Shown here one piece after another: positions 8,047-17,226 of a stretch of 64,000 nucleotides of DNA (its first letter is position 1; each line of letters opens with the position of its first letter). Source of the DNA: Janthinobacterium lividum (GTDB lineage Bacteria; Pseudomonadota; Gammaproteobacteria; Burkholderiales; Burkholderiaceae_D); the NCBI RefSeq assembly GCF_011601275.1, contig NZ_JAAOLY010000004.1, positions 186,001 to 250,000 on the forward strand, written 5' to 3'. The notes beneath the pieces were generated by a model that did not search any database, was not told the DNA's origin, and saw only the letters and a list, made by a program, of their open reading frames with translations. The translations under genes were made by a program, and so were the position numbers.

Positions 8047-9378
8047 ATGACCACCCATCCAGGCGCCGGCCTGTCCGCCGGCGCGTCCGCGCAGGACCGC
8101 GTGCGCGAAGGCGCCTACCGCAAGGTGACCTTGCATCTGATCCCCTTTATCTTCATTTGCTACCTGTTCAATTACCTGGACCGCGTGAATGTCGGCTTTG
8201 CCAAGCTGCAAATGCTCGATGCGCTGCAATGGAGCGAAAGCGTGTACGGCCTGGGCGCCGGCATTTTCTTCATCGGCTACGTGGCCAGTGGCGTGCCCAG
8301 CAATCTGCTGCTGCACCGCCTGGGCGCGCGCAAGGTCATCGGCACCCTGATGATCGCCTGGGGCATCGCCTCGGCCTGCCTGATGTTCGTCACCACCCCG
8401 GCCGCGTTCTATTCGCTGCGCTTCATCACGGGCGTGTTCGAGGCGGGCTTCTTCCCCGGCATCGTGCTGTACTTTACGAACTGGTATCCCGCCTCGCGGC
8501 GGGGCCGCATCATGGGCCTGTTCATGTCGGCCATCCCCATTTCCGGCTTGCTGGGCAGCCCCTTGTCGGGCTGGATGATGCAGTCGTTCGCGGGCCATGG
8601 CGGCCTGGCCGGCTGGCAATGGATGTTCCTGCTGCAGGGCATCCCTACCGTGCTGCTGGGCTTTCTCGTCTATGTGCTGCTGAACGACGGCATCGCCCAG
8701 GCGAAGTGGCTGAATGCGGAAGAAAAGCAGTTGCTGCGCGCCGACCTCGACGAGGACGAACGCCAGCGCCGCAACAGCGCGAATACGGCCGACACCTTCG
8801 CCAGTGTGCTGCGCAACAAGCATGTGTGGATGCTGGGCCTCGTGTATTTCTGTATCCAGATGGGCGTGTACGCGATCAACTTCTGGCTGCCCACCATCGT
8901 CAAGTCGCTGGGTTTCGCCAGCCCCGTTGCCGTGGGCTGGGTCAGCGCCATTCCCTACCTGTGCGCCAGCATCTTCATGATCTGGGTGGGCCGTTCGGCC
9001 GACAAACACAAGGAACGCCGCTGGCATTTGAGCGGCCCCCTGCTGATGGCGCTGTGCGGCTTGCTGCTGGCGACCCAGGCGCACGGCAACGTGGTCGTCG
9101 CCCTCGTCGGCCTGTCGCTGGCGACCATGGGCGCGCTGTCCGGCCTGCCCATGTTCTGGCCTTTGCCGACGGCGTTTCTCGGCAGCGCGGCGGCCGCCGG
9201 CGGCCTGGCGCTGATCAATTCGCTGGGCCAGGTGGCGGGCTTCGTCAGCCCCTTCCTCGTCGGTTGGATCAAGGATGCGACGGGCGGCACCGACGTGGCC
9301 CTGTATATTCTTTCCGCAGTGATGCTGCTGGGCGCCATACTGGTGCTGCGCGTTCCCGCGCGCATTGTGAATCGCTGA
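8047..9378 (+). CDS. MFS anion:cation symporter, tartrate/glucarate/glycerate type
   Basis: This 443-residue, 12-helix major facilitator belongs to the anion:cation symporter family (TtuB, GudP, phthalate permeases). FNYLDRVNVGFAKL in helix 1 and GVFEAGFFPGIVLYFTNWYP in helix 4 are family signatures. It takes up small organic acids with protons across the inner membrane. Upstream is the divergent cdaR and downstream glycerate kinase, 20 bp away, so D-glycerate, tartrate or a sugar diacid is the probable substrate. A ribosome site AGGAGA precedes the ATG. Confidence 0.88.
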   Translation: MTTHPGAGLSAGASAQDRVREGAYRKVTLHLIPFIFICYLFNYLDRVNVGFAKLQMLDALQWSESVYGLGAGIFFIGYVASGVPSNLLLHRLGARKVIGTLMIAWGIASACLMFVTTPAAFYSLRFITGVFEAGFFPGIVLYFTNWYPASRRGRIMGLFMSAIPISGLLGSPLSGWMMQSFAGHGGLAGWQWMFLLQGIPTVLLGFLVYVLLNDGIAQAKWLNAEEKQLLRADLDEDERQRRNSANTADTFASVLRNKHVWMLGLVYFCIQMGVYAINFWLPTIVKSLGFASPVAVGWVSAIPYLCASIFMIWVGRSADKHKERRWHLSGPLLMALCGLLLATQAHGNVVVALVGLSLATMGALSGLPMFWPLPTAFLGSAAAAGGLALINSLGQVAGFVSPFLVGWIKDATGGTDVALYILSAVMLLGAILVLRVPARIVNR

Positions 9379-9398
9379 TCGAACCGGAGGAATTGAGA

Positions 9399-10676
9399 AT
9401 GACGACCACCCCGGCGCCGCGCGCCTTGCTGCAAGCCATGTTCCAGGCCGCCATCGCCGCGGCCCAGCCGTCGCACTGCATCCCGCCCCATCTGCCGCCC
9501 GCGCCCAAGGGCCGGCTGATCGTCATCGGCGCTGGCAAGGCTTCGGCCGCCATGGCGCAAGCCGTGGAACAGCACTGGCCGGGGCCGCTGTCTGGATTGG
9601 TGGTGACGCGCTACGGCTATGCCGTGCCGTGCGAACGCATCGAAATCGTGGAAGCGTCGCATCCCGTGCCCGATGCTGCCGGCATGCAGGCGGCGCGGCG
9701 CATGCTCGAGCTGGTCGGCAACCTGCAGGCCGAAGATACGGTGCTGTGTCTGATTTCGGGCGGAGGCTCGTCCCTGCTGGCCTTGCCACTTGACGGCATC
9801 AGCCTGGAAGACAAGCAGGCCCTGAACCGCGCGCTGCTGGCGTCGGGCGCCACCATCGGTGAAATGAATTGCGTGCGCCGCCATTTGTCCGCCATCAAGG
9901 GCGGCAGGCTGGCGGCCGCCTGCCATCCGGCGCAAGTGGTGACCCTGGCGATTTCCGACGTGCCTGGCGACAAGCTGGGCGATATCGCGTCCGGCCCCAC
10001 GGTGGGCGACGCGACGACGTGCGACGATGCGCTGGCCATCGTGCGCCGCTATGGCATGGACTTGCCGGACAGTATACGAAAGACCCTGGAAAGCGGGCGC
10101 GGCGAATCCGTGAAACCCGATGACCCGCGCCTGGCGCGCACGCGCACGACCCTGATCGCCACGCCGCAGATGGCGCTGGAAGCGGCCGCAGAGGTGGCGC
10201 GTGCGGCCGGCGTCACGGCGTATATCCTGGGCGACAGCCTGGAAGGCGAGGCGCGCGACGTGGGGAAAGTCATGGCCGGCATTGCGCTGCAAACGGCCGT
10301 ACGGGGCCAGCCGTTTGCAGCATTTTCCGCTCCGTGCGTGCTGCTGTCGGGCGGCGAAACGACGGTCACCGTGCGCGGCAAAGGCCGCGGCGGGCGCAAC
10401 GTGGAATTCCTGCTGGCGCTGGGCATTGCGCTCGATGGACACGAGGGCATCCACGCGCTGGCCGGCGACACGGATGGCGTCGACGGCCAGGAAGACATCG
10501 CCGGTGCTTATCTCGCTCCCGACACCTTGCAACGGGCCTGGACACAAGGTATCAAGCCCCGCGACAGCCTGGACAACAACGATGGCCACGGCTTCTTCCA
10601 GGCGCTGGGAGATAGTGTGGTGACTGGCCCGACCTTGACCAACGTCAATGATTTCCGGGCCATGCTGATTACGTAA
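9399..10676 (+). CDS. gckA: Glycerate 2-kinase (GckA/TtuD, MOFRL family)
   Basis: This 425-residue enzyme phosphorylates D-glycerate to 2-phosphoglycerate with ATP, feeding lower glycolysis. Signature parts are VIGAGKASAAMAQAVE near the N-terminus, LCLISGGGSSLLALP, the NCVRRHLSAIKGGRL stretch, and the C-terminal MOFRL-type LSGGETTVTVRGKGRGGRNVEF and LAGDTDGVDG. A strong GGAGG at 9386-9390 fixes the ATG at 9399. It is in one transcription unit with the permease. Its stop abuts the convergent oxidoreductase with no spacer. Confidence 0.92.
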   Translation: MTTTPAPRALLQAMFQAAIAAAQPSHCIPPHLPPAPKGRLIVIGAGKASAAMAQAVEQHWPGPLSGLVVTRYGYAVPCERIEIVEASHPVPDAAGMQAARRMLELVGNLQAEDTVLCLISGGGSSLLALPLDGISLEDKQALNRALLASGATIGEMNCVRRHLSAIKGGRLAAACHPAQVVTLAISDVPGDKLGDIASGPTVGDATTCDDALAIVRRYGMDLPDSIRKTLESGRGESVKPDDPRLARTRTTLIATPQMALEAAAEVARAAGVTAYILGDSLEGEARDVGKVMAGIALQTAVRGQPFAAFSAPCVLLSGGETTVTVRGKGRGGRNVEFLLALGIALDGHEGIHALAGDTDGVDGQEDIAGAYLAPDTLQRAWTQGIKPRDSLDNNDGHGFFQALGDSVVTGPTLTNVNDFRAMLIT

Positions 10677-11693
10677 TTACTGGAAATTTTCCAGCACGAT
10701 CTTGCCCTTGGCGGTATTGCTTTCCAGCAGGGCATGCGCGCGTTTCAGGTTTGCTGCGTTGATCGTGCCGAAGCGCTCGGCCAGGGTCGTCTTGATGACA
10801 CCCGCGTCGACCAGCTGCGCCAGCTCTTCGAGCAGTTCATGCTGCTTGACCATGTCGGCTGTCTGGAACAGCGAGCGGGTAAACATCAGTTCCCAGTGCA
10901 GCGACACGCTCTTGCCCTTGAACTTGCGCACGTCGATGTGCTCGGGGTCATCGATCAGGGCGAACTTGCCTTGCGGCGCGATCAGTTCAACGATCTGTTC
11001 GAAATGCTGGTCCGTCTGGTTCAGGCTGATCACATAATCGACGGGCGGTAGACCGAGGCGCGTAATTTCCTGCGCCAGCGGCAGGCTGTGGTCGATCACG
11101 TGGTGGGCGCCCAGTTCCCTGACCCAGTCCGCCGTTTCCGCGCGCGACGCCGTGCCGATGATGGTGACACCCGTCAATTGCCGCGCCAGTTGCACCAGCA
11201 CGGAACCGACGCCGCCGGCCGCGCCGATCACCAGTAGCGACTTGCCGCTGAGACTTTTGTCGCGGCTGATCTGCAGGCGGTCGAACAGCAATTCCCAGGC
11301 CGTAATGGCCGTCAAGGGCAGGGCGGCGGCCGGAGCAAAGTCCAGGCTGGCCGGCATGTGGCCGACGATGCGCTCGTCGACCAGCTGGAATTCGCTGTTG
11401 CTGCCGGGGCGGTTGATGGCGCCCGCGTACCAGACCTTGTCTCCCACGTGGAACAGGCTCACGTCGGGGCCGACGGCCGTGACGACGCCGGCCGCATCCC
11501 AGCCCAGCACTTCCGGCTGGCCGTCTTTCGGCGCGCGGTTCTTGCGCACCTTGGTGTCGACGGGGTTGACGGAAATGGCCTTGACGGCGACGAGCAGGTC
11601 GCGTCCCGTGGCGACGGGCACGGGCAGCTCGATGTCGAGCAGGGCGTTGTCATCCGTGATGGGCAGGCTGTGGTGGTAGGCGATGGCTTTCAT
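10677..11693 (-). CDS. Zinc-type alcohol dehydrogenase / quinone oxidoreductase family protein
   Basis: The 338-residue protein belongs to the medium-chain dehydrogenase/reductase superfamily, in the ZADH branch that usually lacks zinc. It shows the NPVDTKVRKN start of the catalytic domain, EVLGWDAAGVVTAVG, and the NADPH-binding loop VIGAAGGVGSVLVQLARQL. Such enzymes reduce quinones or activated double bonds. Substrate unknown. The adjacent divergent LysR gene at 11867 is a plausible regulator. Its 3-prime end meets gckA exactly. Confidence 0.85.
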   Translation of the reverse strand: MKAIAYHHSLPITDDNALLDIELPVPVATGRDLLVAVKAISVNPVDTKVRKNRAPKDGQPEVLGWDAAGVVTAVGPDVSLFHVGDKVWYAGAINRPGSNSEFQLVDERIVGHMPASLDFAPAAALPLTAITAWELLFDRLQISRDKSLSGKSLLVIGAAGGVGSVLVQLARQLTGVTIIGTASRAETADWVRELGAHHVIDHSLPLAQEITRLGLPPVDYVISLNQTDQHFEQIVELIAPQGKFALIDDPEHIDVRKFKGKSVSLHWELMFTRSLFQTADMVKQHELLEELAQLVDAGVIKTTLAERFGTINAANLKRAHALLESNTAKGKIVLENFQ

Positions 11694-11736
11694 GGGTGTT
11701 CCTTCGGTAAACAGTGATGGCGCGGCCGATGGCGGT

Positions 11737-11777
11737 GTCGGATTACACGGGGCTGTGCCCCGCTAATCCGACCTACG
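11737..11777. repeat. Dispersed palindromic repeat (GTCGGATTA...TAATCCGACCTAC), copy 1
   Basis: GTCGGATTA at 11737 pairs with TAATCCGAC ending near 11773, around a GC-rich inner hairpin (GGGGC-TGT-GCCCC). It is the first of three copies in the window; the others are at 19804-19844 and 19878-19908. It sits between the divergent oxidoreductase and LysR genes. REP-like element of unknown function. Confidence 0.7.
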
Positions 11778-11866
11778 CTATACAGGCTTGATGACGTATC
11801 ATGAACATTTTCTCGCCCTGGAAACAGGGGGCGCGTACCGAAACACTTTCAAAGGAATGCTGAAAA

Positions 11867-12766
11867 TTGCTGCGACTCGATGACTTGCAGGTATTTGTGC
11901 GCACGGCCGACCGGGGCAGTTTGTCGGCGGCCGCGCGCGAGATCGGCATTTCGCCCGCGCTGGCCAGCGCCGCCGTCAAGCGCCTGGAAGGGGAATTGGG
12001 CTTGCGCCTGCTGGCCCGCACGACCCGTTCGCTAAGCTTGACGGCGGAAGGCACGCAATACCTGGAACATGCGCGCGAAGCCTTGCGCCTGCTGCGCGCA
12101 GGCCACGATGCGCTGCTGGCCGGCAAGGACAGTTTCGGCGGAACCTTGAAAATTGCCATGCCCTCGGACCTGGGCCGCAACCTGATGCTGGGCTGGCTCG
12201 ACGAGTTCCAGCTGCGCCATCCGAAACTGCACTACCAGCTCAGCGCCAGTGACCGGGTGGCCGACATGGTGCGCCAGCAAGTCGACGTGGCCATCCGCTA
12301 TGGGCAGCAGGACGATTCGAGCATGGTTGCCATGCCGGTCGCGCCCGCCAACGACCGGGTGCTGGTGGCATCGCCCGCCTACCTGCGCGAATACGGCCCC
12401 CTGCTGGCGCTGGAAGACTTGGCGCAGCGCAATTGCCTGTGCTTTGCGCTGGAAGACGGCTTGCATGACCGCTGGACCTTTTACCGCCTGCCTCAGCGCG
12501 AGCAAGTAACGGTGTCGGTGAGCGGCAACCGCAGCGCCGACGACGCCGACCTGGTGCGCCGCTGGGCCGTGGCGGGCTTGGGCATCGCCTACAAATCGCG
12601 GCTTGATGTGGCTGGCGACCTGGCCGCCGGCCGCCTGCAAGCACTGTTGCCCCAGGTGGCGGGCGAGGCTACGCCCTTGCACCTGGTCTGCACGCACCGG
12701 GCGCAAGTGACGCCGCTGGTGCTGCAGCTGCGCGATTTCCTGCGCGACAAGTGTGCTGAATTATAA
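11867..12766 (+). CDS. LysR family transcriptional regulator (CrgA/DmlR-like)
   Basis: The 299-residue regulator has the usual LysR N-terminal HTH (LQVFVRTADRGSLSAAAREIGIS) and the substrate-binding fold. LRLLARTTRSLSLTAEG is typical of the CrgA/DmlR subgroup. The start is TTG at 11867, preceded by AAGGA at 11852; no ATG would keep the full HTH. It is divergent from the oxidoreductase at 10677-11693, the likeliest target, with a palindromic repeat in between. Confidence 0.85.
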   Translation: MLRLDDLQVFVRTADRGSLSAAAREIGISPALASAAVKRLEGELGLRLLARTTRSLSLTAEGTQYLEHAREALRLLRAGHDALLAGKDSFGGTLKIAMPSDLGRNLMLGWLDEFQLRHPKLHYQLSASDRVADMVRQQVDVAIRYGQQDDSSMVAMPVAPANDRVLVASPAYLREYGPLLALEDLAQRNCLCFALEDGLHDRWTFYRLPQREQVTVSVSGNRSADDADLVRRWAVAGLGIAYKSRLDVAGDLAAGRLQALLPQVAGEATPLHLVCTHRAQVTPLVLQLRDFLRDKCAEL

Positions 12767-12868
12767 AAATAGCATTATTGATTACAACTCGTTGCAAATG
12801 GCAATCATGCGCAGGTCAACCAGGGCGTACCCTCAGGCATTCTGGTTGAAACCGCTTGAAGGACTGCC

Positions 12869-14416
12869 ATGACCCCTCACCGAATATTGCCGACGACCTT
12901 GATTTCCCTGCTGTTGCTGGCTGGCTGCGCCGCGACGGCGCCGCCGGCCGCGCAGCATGCCATCGTCGCGCCCGACAATGCCGCGCAAGCCATCGCGATG
13001 CTCGAGCGTGTCAGCTGGGGCGTGAACGGGGGCAGCGCGCGCCAGTTACAAAAGGAAGGCTGGAGCGCTTACCTGCAGGCGCAATTGCATCCAGGTAAAG
13101 CCAGCCTGCCGCCCGCCGTGCAGGCGCAGATCGACGCCATGACCATCAGCCAGGTACCGCTCGATCAACTCGTCATGTCCGTGGAGCAAAAGCGCAAGGA
13201 GTCAGCGGCCGTCATGGACGACATGGCCAAGCAGCAGGCGCAAAAGGATTACCAGCAAGAACTCAATCGCCTGGCGCGCGAAGCGGCCACGCGTTCGCTG
13301 TTGCTGGACGTGTATTCGCCGAACCAGCTGCAACAGCAGCTGAGCTGGTTCTGGCTCAACCATTTCAGCGTGCACCAGGGCAAGCACAACTTGCGCGCCA
13401 TGGTCGGCGATTACGAGGCGAACGCCATCGCCCCGCACGCGCTGGGGAAATTCCGCGACTTGCTGGGCGCGACCGTCCACCATCCGGCCATGCTGCGCTA
13501 CCTGGACAATGAAGCCAACGCCGTCAAGCGCATCAATGAAAACTATGCGCGCGAGCTCATGGAACTGCACACCCTGGGCGTGAACGGCGGCTACAGCCAG
13601 ACGGACGTGCAGGAGCTGGCGCGCATCCTGACGGGCGTGGGCGTCAACCTGGGCGCGGACACGCCGAAGGTGAAACCGGCGCTGCAGTCGCAATACGTGC
13701 GCCGGGGCTTGTTCGAGTTCAACCCGAACCGCCACGATTATGGCGATAAGCAATTCCTCGGGCAAACGGTGAAGGGCAGGGGCCTGGCCGAGCTCGATGA
13801 AGCGCTGGACCGCCTGAGCCGCAGTCCCGCTACCGCGCACTTTATCAGCGGCAAGCTGGCCCAGTATTTCGTTGGCGACAATCCGCCCGCGCCGCTGGTG
13901 GCGCGCATGGCGGCCACCTTCCAGCAGAGCGACGGCATGATCGCCGACGTGCTGCAGACCATGTTCAACAGCCCGGAGTTCAAGCAGTCGCTGGGCAAGA
14001 AATTCAAGGACCCCATGCATTATGTGGTGTCGGCCGTGCGCCTCAGCTATGACGACAAGCCCATCCTGAACGCGGGACCCATGCTGAGCTGGCTCTCGCG
14101 CATGGGCCAGCCTTTGTACGGACGCCAGACGCCGGACGGCTATCCTTTGACGGACGCTTCCTGGGCCAGCCCCGGCCAGATGACGACGCGTTTCGATATC
14201 GCCCGCACCATCGGTTCGGGCAGCGCCGGCCTGTTCAAGACGGATGGCCCGCAGCCGCAGGAAAAGGTGGCGTTTCCCCAGCTGGCCAGCGCCTTGTACT
14301 TCCAGTCCTTGCAGCCAACCTTGAGTCCGGCGACGCGCCAGGCCCTGGAACAGGCCGCCTCGCCGCAGGAGTGGAATACCTTTTTGCTGTCATCCCCTGA
14401 AATGATGCACCGCTAA
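12869..14416 (+). CDS. DUF1800 family lipoprotein
   Basis: This 515-residue protein starts with a lipoprotein signal (LISLLLLAGC, Cys19) and carries the DUF1800 domain. Conserved parts are the LSWFWLNHFSVH stretch, RYLDNEANAVKRINENYARELMELHTLGVNGGY, and the RGLFEFNPNRHDYGDKQFLGQ region. DUF1800 and DUF1501 genes nearly always travel as a pair, as here with the gene 21 bp downstream. The pair is thought to act on the cell surface or in the periplasm, but no reaction is established. The envelope location is read directly from the lipobox. Confidence 0.88.
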   Translation: MTPHRILPTTLISLLLLAGCAATAPPAAQHAIVAPDNAAQAIAMLERVSWGVNGGSARQLQKEGWSAYLQAQLHPGKASLPPAVQAQIDAMTISQVPLDQLVMSVEQKRKESAAVMDDMAKQQAQKDYQQELNRLAREAATRSLLLDVYSPNQLQQQLSWFWLNHFSVHQGKHNLRAMVGDYEANAIAPHALGKFRDLLGATVHHPAMLRYLDNEANAVKRINENYARELMELHTLGVNGGYSQTDVQELARILTGVGVNLGADTPKVKPALQSQYVRRGLFEFNPNRHDYGDKQFLGQTVKGRGLAELDEALDRLSRSPATAHFISGKLAQYFVGDNPPAPLVARMAATFQQSDGMIADVLQTMFNSPEFKQSLGKKFKDPMHYVVSAVRLSYDDKPILNAGPMLSWLSRMGQPLYGRQTPDGYPLTDASWASPGQMTTRFDIARTIGSGSAGLFKTDGPQPQEKVAFPQLASALYFQSLQPTLSPATRQALEQAASPQEWNTFLLSSPEMMHR

Positions 14417-14437
14417 GTTGAAACTGAAGGAATCGCC

Positions 14438-15628
14438 ATGAATCGTCGTGATTTGTTGAAAGCCCTGGCCGCCGCGCCCCTGTTGTCGCATGCGGGCAGC
14501 TTGCTGGCCGCGCCCGCCACGAATGCGAAGCTGCTGTTCGTCTTTTTGCGCGGCGGCTATGACGCGAACAACTTGCTGGTGCCCGTCGGCAGCGATTTTT
14601 ACTATGCATCGCGGCCGAATATCGCCATCGCGAAGCCAGGCGAGGAAAACGGCGCGCTGGCCTTGAACGCCGACTGGGCCCTGCATCCGGCTTTGCGCGA
14701 GACCATCTATCCCATGTTTACGGGCGGCGAGGCGGCCTTCATCCCGTTTGCGGGCACGACGGATTTGACGCGCAGCCATTTCGAGACGCAGGACAGCATC
14801 GAACTGGGGCAGGAACTGGGCGGGCGCCGCGATTTCCGCTCGGGCTTTTTGAACCGGCTGGCGCAAAGCCTCAATAAGCAGCAAGGCAATCACGCCATTT
14901 CCTTCACGGACCAGCTGCCGCTGATCTTCCAGGGCGGCGTGCAGGTGCCGAACATGGGGCTGCGCTCCGTGGGCAAGTCGGGCATTGATGCGCGTCAAAG
15001 CCAGGTCATCGCGGCCATGTACAAGGGTACGCCCCTGCAGCAACCGGTCAGCGCGGGCTTTGCCGTGCGCGACGATGTGACGAAGGAATTGACGGGAGAG
15101 ATGCAGGCGGCCAACCGCAACGCCATCAGTACCAAGGGCTTTGAACTGGAAGCGCAGCGCATCGCCCGCTTGATGAAGGACAAATACAACCTGGGCTTTG
15201 TCGACGTGGGCGGCTGGGATACGCACGTGGGGCAGGGCGGCGCCAACGGCTACCTGGCGGGGCGTTTCGATGAGCTGGGGCGTGGCTTGTCCGCGTTTTC
15301 GCAGGAAATGGGTAGCGAGTGGCGCAATACCGTCGTGGTGGTGGTCAGCGAATTTGGCCGCACCTTCCGCGAAAATGGCAACCGCGGCACGGACCATGGC
15401 CACGGCAGCGTGTTCTGGGTGCTCGGTGGCGGCATCAAGGGCAAACAGGTGGCGGGCGAGCAGGTGGCGATTTCGCAGGCGACGCTGTTCCAGAACCGCG
15501 ACATGCCCGTGCTCAATGAATACCGGGCCGTGCTGGGCGGCTTGCTGCGCCGCACCTTCGGTTTGACGTCGGCGCAACTCGATCACGTGTTTGCCGGCGT
15601 CAAGCCGGTGGAGCTGGGGCTCGTCTAA
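14438..15628 (+). CDS. DUF1501 family protein with Tat signal
   Basis: The 396-residue protein begins with a twin-arginine signal (MNRRDLLKALAAAPLLSHAGSLLAA), so it is exported folded. The DUF1501 domain, a sulfatase/alkaline-phosphatase-like fold, shows LFVFLRGGYDANNLLVP, FVDVGGWDTHVGQGG and VVVVSEFGRTFRENGNRGTDHG, whose His/Asp residues may bind metal. It lies 21 bp after the DUF1800 gene in one operon, the standard pairing. The substrate is unknown. Confidence 0.9.
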   Translation: MNRRDLLKALAAAPLLSHAGSLLAAPATNAKLLFVFLRGGYDANNLLVPVGSDFYYASRPNIAIAKPGEENGALALNADWALHPALRETIYPMFTGGEAAFIPFAGTTDLTRSHFETQDSIELGQELGGRRDFRSGFLNRLAQSLNKQQGNHAISFTDQLPLIFQGGVQVPNMGLRSVGKSGIDARQSQVIAAMYKGTPLQQPVSAGFAVRDDVTKELTGEMQAANRNAISTKGFELEAQRIARLMKDKYNLGFVDVGGWDTHVGQGGANGYLAGRFDELGRGLSAFSQEMGSEWRNTVVVVVSEFGRTFRENGNRGTDHGHGSVFWVLGGGIKGKQVAGEQVAISQATLFQNRDMPVLNEYRAVLGGLLRRTFGLTSAQLDHVFAGVKPVELGLV

Positions 15629-15721
15629 ATCACCATGCCGCCGTGTTACGCTATGCCTGCGCAACTGGCGCGTAGCTAAGCCTCCGTCACGCTTCCCGGT
15701 GCGGGGCACGAATGGAGTGGC

Positions 15722-16822
15722 ATGAACGATACCCAGCGCGATATTGTCAGCGCAGGCTTTTCCCTGGCCCTGATCGCCGTGACGGCCTTCGTCATGCAGC
15801 GTTTCTTCTTGCCGCTCGTGTGGGCCGGCATCCTGTGCGTAGCCACTTGGCCACTGTACCTGCGCGTGCGCGCGGCGCTGGGGCAGCGCACCATCATCGC
15901 GGCGGCCGTATTGACCCTGGCGTTCGCCTGCATCTTCATCATACCCGTGCTGTTCGGCGTGGCGCAGGCGGCGCGCGAAGTGCCCGCGCTGGCCAATTTC
16001 GTCGTGCATGCGAATACCGACGGCTTGCCCGTGCCGGAATGGGTGGCGCACATTCCGCTGGCCGGCAGCGCCATCGGCGACTGGTGGCAAGCCACCCTGA
16101 GCCAGCCCCACGGCCTCGGCCACTTCTTTGCGGGCAGCGCCGTGGGCGGCTTTCATTCCGCGCGCGACATGCTCAAGGTGCTGGGCGCGGACGTGTTCCA
16201 TCGCCTGGTCGACTTTGGCCTGGCGTTTTTATGTCTGTTTTTCTTCTACAAGGATGGCGAAGCGCTGACGCGCCAGATCACGGCCGTCGGCAGCCATTTC
16301 CTGCGTCCTGAACGGTGGGGCCGTTATGCGCAAAAGATTCCCACCGCCATCCGCGCGACCGTCAACGGCCTGGTGCTGGTGGGCCTGGCCGAAGGCGTGC
16401 TGATCGGCATCGCCTACGCCATCGCCGGCTTGCCGTCGCCAGCCTTGTGGGCGTTCGCCACGGGCATCCTGGCCATCATCCCGTTTGGCGCGCCGCTCGC
16501 TTACCTGTGCGCGGCCGCCTTGCTGGTCTTCCAGGGTAATGTGGGGGCCGCCATCGGCGTGGCCGCGTGGGGCACCGTGGTGCTGTTCGTTGCCGACCAT
16601 TTCGTGCGCCCCGGCATGATCGGCAACGCCACCCGCTTGCCTTTCCTGGCCGTGCTGTTCGGCATTCTGGGCGGCGTGGAAACCCTGGGCCTCGTGGGCC
16701 TGTTCATCGGCCCCGTCGTGATGGTGCTGTTCGTCACGCTTTGGTACGAAGCGAACGTGTCCGACAAGGCGCTGCCAGTGCAAACACCTGCCAGCCCGGC
16801 CGCGCCGGAACGCACACAGTAA
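15722..16822 (+). CDS. AI-2E family transporter (PerM-like)
   Basis: This 366-residue polytopic protein belongs to the AI-2E/PerM permease superfamily, which includes the autoinducer-2 exporter TqsA and sodium/proton antiporters. The N-terminal helices (VMQRFFLPLVWAGILCVATWPLYLRVR) and the C-terminal block IPFGAPLAYLCAAALLVFQGN are typical. A second family member lies at 43429-44628. The transported compound cannot be told. A wobble-containing terminator follows. Confidence 0.85.
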   Translation: MNDTQRDIVSAGFSLALIAVTAFVMQRFFLPLVWAGILCVATWPLYLRVRAALGQRTIIAAAVLTLAFACIFIIPVLFGVAQAAREVPALANFVVHANTDGLPVPEWVAHIPLAGSAIGDWWQATLSQPHGLGHFFAGSAVGGFHSARDMLKVLGADVFHRLVDFGLAFLCLFFFYKDGEALTRQITAVGSHFLRPERWGRYAQKIPTAIRATVNGLVLVGLAEGVLIGIAYAIAGLPSPALWAFATGILAIIPFGAPLAYLCAAALLVFQGNVGAAIGVAAWGTVVLFVADHFVRPGMIGNATRLPFLAVLFGILGGVETLGLVGLFIGPVVMVLFVTLWYEANVSDKALPVQTPASPAAPERTQ

Positions 16823-16895
16823 TGAGGGGTCGGCCAGCGTTGCCGCTGGCCGGTACTGGCGCGCTCCCGGCGTGGCCGGACGGAGCTGACTTTAC

Positions 16896-16920
16896 AACAG
16901 GGTGCGAGCACCTTGTTTTA
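16896..16920 (+). terminator. Likely terminator after the AI-2E gene
   Basis: A 9-bp stem with one G-U pair (16896-16904 with 16909-16917) and a CGAG loop, followed by TTTA. It separates the AI-2E gene from the convergent 74-residue gene. Confidence 0.55.
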
Positions 16921-16929
16921 AAGTCATTC

Positions 16930-17154
16930 TTAATGTGCCTTGGATAGAATGAGCAACCAACGGCGCATCAGCAGCACTTCAACATAGCCCGGCTCGATGC
17001 CCGTACCGCACTCGATCAGGGGATTGACGGTGTAGTAGCGCTTGCGGAAGTCGCGGCAAACGAGGATTTCGCGCTTGCCCATGCGGACGAGGAAAGAGCT
17101 TGGGGCGTATTCCAGGCCGAACCGTGAGCCAAAACCGCTATTCAATGTTGCCAT
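16930..17154 (-). CDS. Orphan 74-residue protein behind two LexA boxes
   Basis: I do not recognise this small basic protein. It has no signal peptide or clear membrane helix. It holds two cysteines (LVCRDFRKRYY, IECGTG), many aromatic and basic residues and an aliphatic C-terminal stretch (EVLLMRRWLLILSKAH). A clear AAGGAAT ribosome site precedes the ATG at 17154. A TATTCT -10 element sits at 17193-17198 and two near-identical LexA-type boxes at 17208-17242 cover its -35 region, so it is probably induced by DNA damage. A role in SOS response is inference from the promoter only. Confidence 0.65.
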   Translation of the reverse strand: MATLNSGFGSRFGLEYAPSSFLVRMGKREILVCRDFRKRYYTVNPLIECGTGIEPGYVEVLLMRRWLLILSKAH

Positions 17155-17207
17155 GACAATTCCTTTGAGGGAGATGTGTTGAACGAGTCATCAGAATAGC
17201 ATAACTA

Positions 17208-17223
17208 CTGTATGAATACACAG
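17208..17223. promoter_or_regulatory. lexA box: LexA (SOS) box 1
   Basis: CTGTATGAATACACAG fits the LexA consensus CTGT-N8-ACAG exactly. It overlaps the -35 region of a promoter reading into the 74-residue gene on the minus strand. Confidence 0.75.
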
Positions 17224-17226
17224 CTA

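Noticed and set aside
12794-12812. Fur-box-like sequence upstream of the DUF1800 gene
   Set aside because: Only 12 of 19 positions match the Fur consensus and the genes have no clear iron link.
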